Of a stretch of 64,000 nt of DNA, positions 62,847 to 64,000 are shown piece after piece (position 1 is the first letter of the stretch; the number at the start of each line of letters is the position of its first letter). The DNA is taken from the NCBI GenBank assembly GCA_020049775.1, contig JAGVLO010000009.1, forward strand, positions 1 to 64,000, given 5' to 3'. Position numbers and translations under genes: made by a program. This stretch comes from Alphaproteobacteria bacterium. GTDB lineage: Bacteria > Pseudomonadota > Alphaproteobacteria > Rickettsiales > SXRF01. The notes under the pieces were generated by a model that ran no database searches, had not been told where the DNA came from, and saw only the letters and a program-made list of their open reading frames with translations.

Positions 62847-64000
62847 TCGTCGCAAAGATCAGCATCATTCTGAAAGCCAGTTTTCTTCTCGGAGAAAACT
62901 GGCTTTTTGTGTTTGTATCCTATTTTGCCAATGCGCTCCTTCTGCATTCGCGTTGGAGTTAAGTAGATCAGAAACACTAGCGAGACTCCCGCAATGGCTG
63001 TCACTTAATTACTACCACAAGGGCAGTGACGGTCGCTTTACCAGTGAAATCATCAACGATGATTATTTCGTCGCTCCGAATGGCAGCACCAATCCGCACT
63101 CTGAACTGGTTGCCTTCCAGCAAGCGATGGTGCGGCAAATGGAAGTAGGTGGACAAGAAGATGTCTTATGCCGCTTCCCTGCACGGATGACCTTCATGCA
63201 GAAATCGGACCCCCAATTTAGCGACTTTATCAGGCCGGTCTGCGAGACTTATGATTCCGTCAACAGGCCTGACAAGATTACCTCGGTGTCGATTGTGTTT
63301 GCCAGCGGGCATTTCGATAACCCCAGCTCATACTATGGTCATCAAATGCTCAAATTTAATTACGGCGATGATGTCTTAGACCAGCCAACACTAGATGCCA
63401 GCCTCAATTATGGTGCAAATAATACGGATAACCCTGGGCCCCTTTACATCATCAGAGGAGTGTTCGGGGGGTATGAAGCACAGTACAAGCGAAATAACGA
63501 GTTCCTCAATACGCATTCTTACACCAACGTACAGGTCCGCGATGTATGGGAATACACGCTGGACCTAACACCTGAACAGAGAACGTTCATCGTTGAGCAC
63601 AGCTGGGAGGTGATGAGGGCTAAATTCAGTTACTATTTCTTTAATGACAATTGCGCACACCGAATTGCACGACTTGTGGAAAACGCGACGGGGCGCGATC
63701 TTACCAATGTGTCTGGTTTCTGGTTGCTGCCGACACAAGTGATTCGCCAAATGGACAATAAGGGTAGTACGACGTTGGTTAAGGGGGAGACCTATGTCCC
63801 TTCGCTCAAGACCGTGTTTTCGAAGCGGTACGCGCAATTGAGTGGAAATCAAAAGGAGCAACTACAGGCATACTTGGAGGCCGAGAATGATATGCGTAAG
63901 GCAAGTGTATTGCAAATAGACGCTGCCGTTCTTTTTGGATTACTTGACTACTATGACCTGGAGCTTGCAAAGCTTAAGGAAGATCAAGAGAAAGCGGAGC
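62836..64000 (+). CDS. DUF4105 exported protein, 3' partial, start unclear
   Basis: This open frame continues beyond the window. It encodes a DUF4105 protein, known by SVSIVFASGHFDNPSSYYGH (conserved Gly-His-Asn), then YYFFNDNCAHRIARLVENAT with the candidate catalytic Asn-Cys. A convincing signal peptide is encoded at about 62887-62952 (SSRRKLAFCVCILFCQ then CAPSAFA). The reading frame before it has no ATG or GTG; the only usual initiator is the TTG at 62836, inside the end of the DUF3015 gene and without a good ribosome binding site. A TTG at 62953 would lose the signal. Either a rare start is used or the gene has lost its start. Confidence 0.7.
   Translation, partial: MYSNRRKDQHHSESQFSSRRKLAFCVCILFCQCAPSAFALELSRSETLARLPQWLSLNYYHKGSDGRFTSEIINDDYFVAPNGSTNPHSELVAFQQAMVRQMEVGGQEDVLCRFPARMTFMQKSDPQFSDFIRPVCETYDSVNRPDKITSVSIVFASGHFDNPSSYYGHQMLKFNYGDDVLDQPTLDASLNYGANNTDNPGPLYIIRGVFGGYEAQYKRNNEFLNTHSYTNVQVRDVWEYTLDLTPEQRTFIVEHSWEVMRAKFSYYFFNDNCAHRIARLVENATGRDLTNVSGFWLLPTQVIRQMDNKGSTTLVKGETYVPSLKTVFSKRYAQLSGNQKEQLQAYLEAENDMRKASVLQIDAAVLFGLLDYYDLELAKLKEDQEKAE
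62873..62909 (+). terminator. Intrinsic terminator after DUF3015
   Basis: AAGCCAGTTTTCT pairs with AGAAAACTGGCTT around a TCTCGG loop, and TTTT follows. It lies 27 bases after the DUF3015 stop but inside the apparent signal-peptide region of the DUF4105 frame, so it may act as a terminator or attenuator between the two genes. Confidence 0.85.

Overview
This window reads as one stretch of an alphaproteobacterial chromosome of roughly even base composition. The signs are: an encoded-CCA initiator tRNA of alphaproteobacterial type, the fixNOQP-fixGHIS (cco) cluster with TTGAC-N4-GTCAA Fnr/FixK-type boxes, a sigma-54 promoter in front of the flagellar hook gene, a YgfZ-type protein, a DUF3768 gene and a separate-subunit GlyQ/GlyS enzyme. 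The order virB10-virB11-virD4 and the protein sizes are like the rvh type IV secretion clusters of Rickettsiales and relatives. The flagellar hook, cbb3 oxidase, exopolysaccharide operon and biosynthetic genes (thiamine, pantothenate, isoleucine precursor, shikimate) argue for a free-living or facultatively host-associated member rather than a reduced intracellular one. The exact lineage is inference.

Layout. 1-4028: end of a type IV secretion operon. 4050-9470: housekeeping genes (thiS-thiG, aroQ, a glycerophosphodiesterase, aat, a YqgE protein, a PAP2 membrane protein, ygfZ). 9616-12721: sigma-54 promoter and a hook protein of 1001 residues, enlarged by three repeated beta-domain-like inserts. 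12732-16148: a fasciclin protein, an acyltransferase, a GC-rich secreted protein of probably foreign origin and a small membrane protein. 16319-22624: six overlapping minus-strand genes that look like a synthase-dependent exopolysaccharide system. 22968-26305: orphan genes, a UmuD/LexA-like peptidase with a palindromic operator candidate, and tRNA-Thr. 26477-38906: a dense co-directional block glyQ-phzF-panD-glyS-ppdK-gltX-cysS-hyp-cimA-trmJ. 39001-42632: a three-gene signalling cluster (DUF3095, metallo-beta-lactamase fold, GAF/HD-GYP). 42673-44529: an ABC-F ATPase.

44526-55101 looks like an oxygen-responsive region. A Crp/Fnr regulator is flanked by three identical TTGAC-N4-GTCAA boxes. One sits at class II distance from a minus-strand operon of five very small proteins plus an ATP-grasp ligase. 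One sits at class II distance from a short C-rich transcript candidate that ends in a perfect intrinsic terminator. One sits at class II distance from a small protein gene coupled to the complete ccoNOQP-ccoGHIS cluster for the high-affinity cbb3 oxidase. The small-peptide/ATP-grasp operon and the putative small RNA are the most novel items seen.

From the initiator tRNA (57399-57475) to the right edge the sequence is accessory in character. It holds a catalytic-domain-only tyrosine recombinase, a papain-like cysteine peptidase candidate, a DUF3768 gene, membrane proteins, a restriction-modification-type controller protein with a canonical C-box but no visible R-M genes, a DUF3015 secreted protein and a DUF4105 protein that runs off the window and has no ordinary start codon. 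No CRISPR array, rRNA or insertion sequence was seen.
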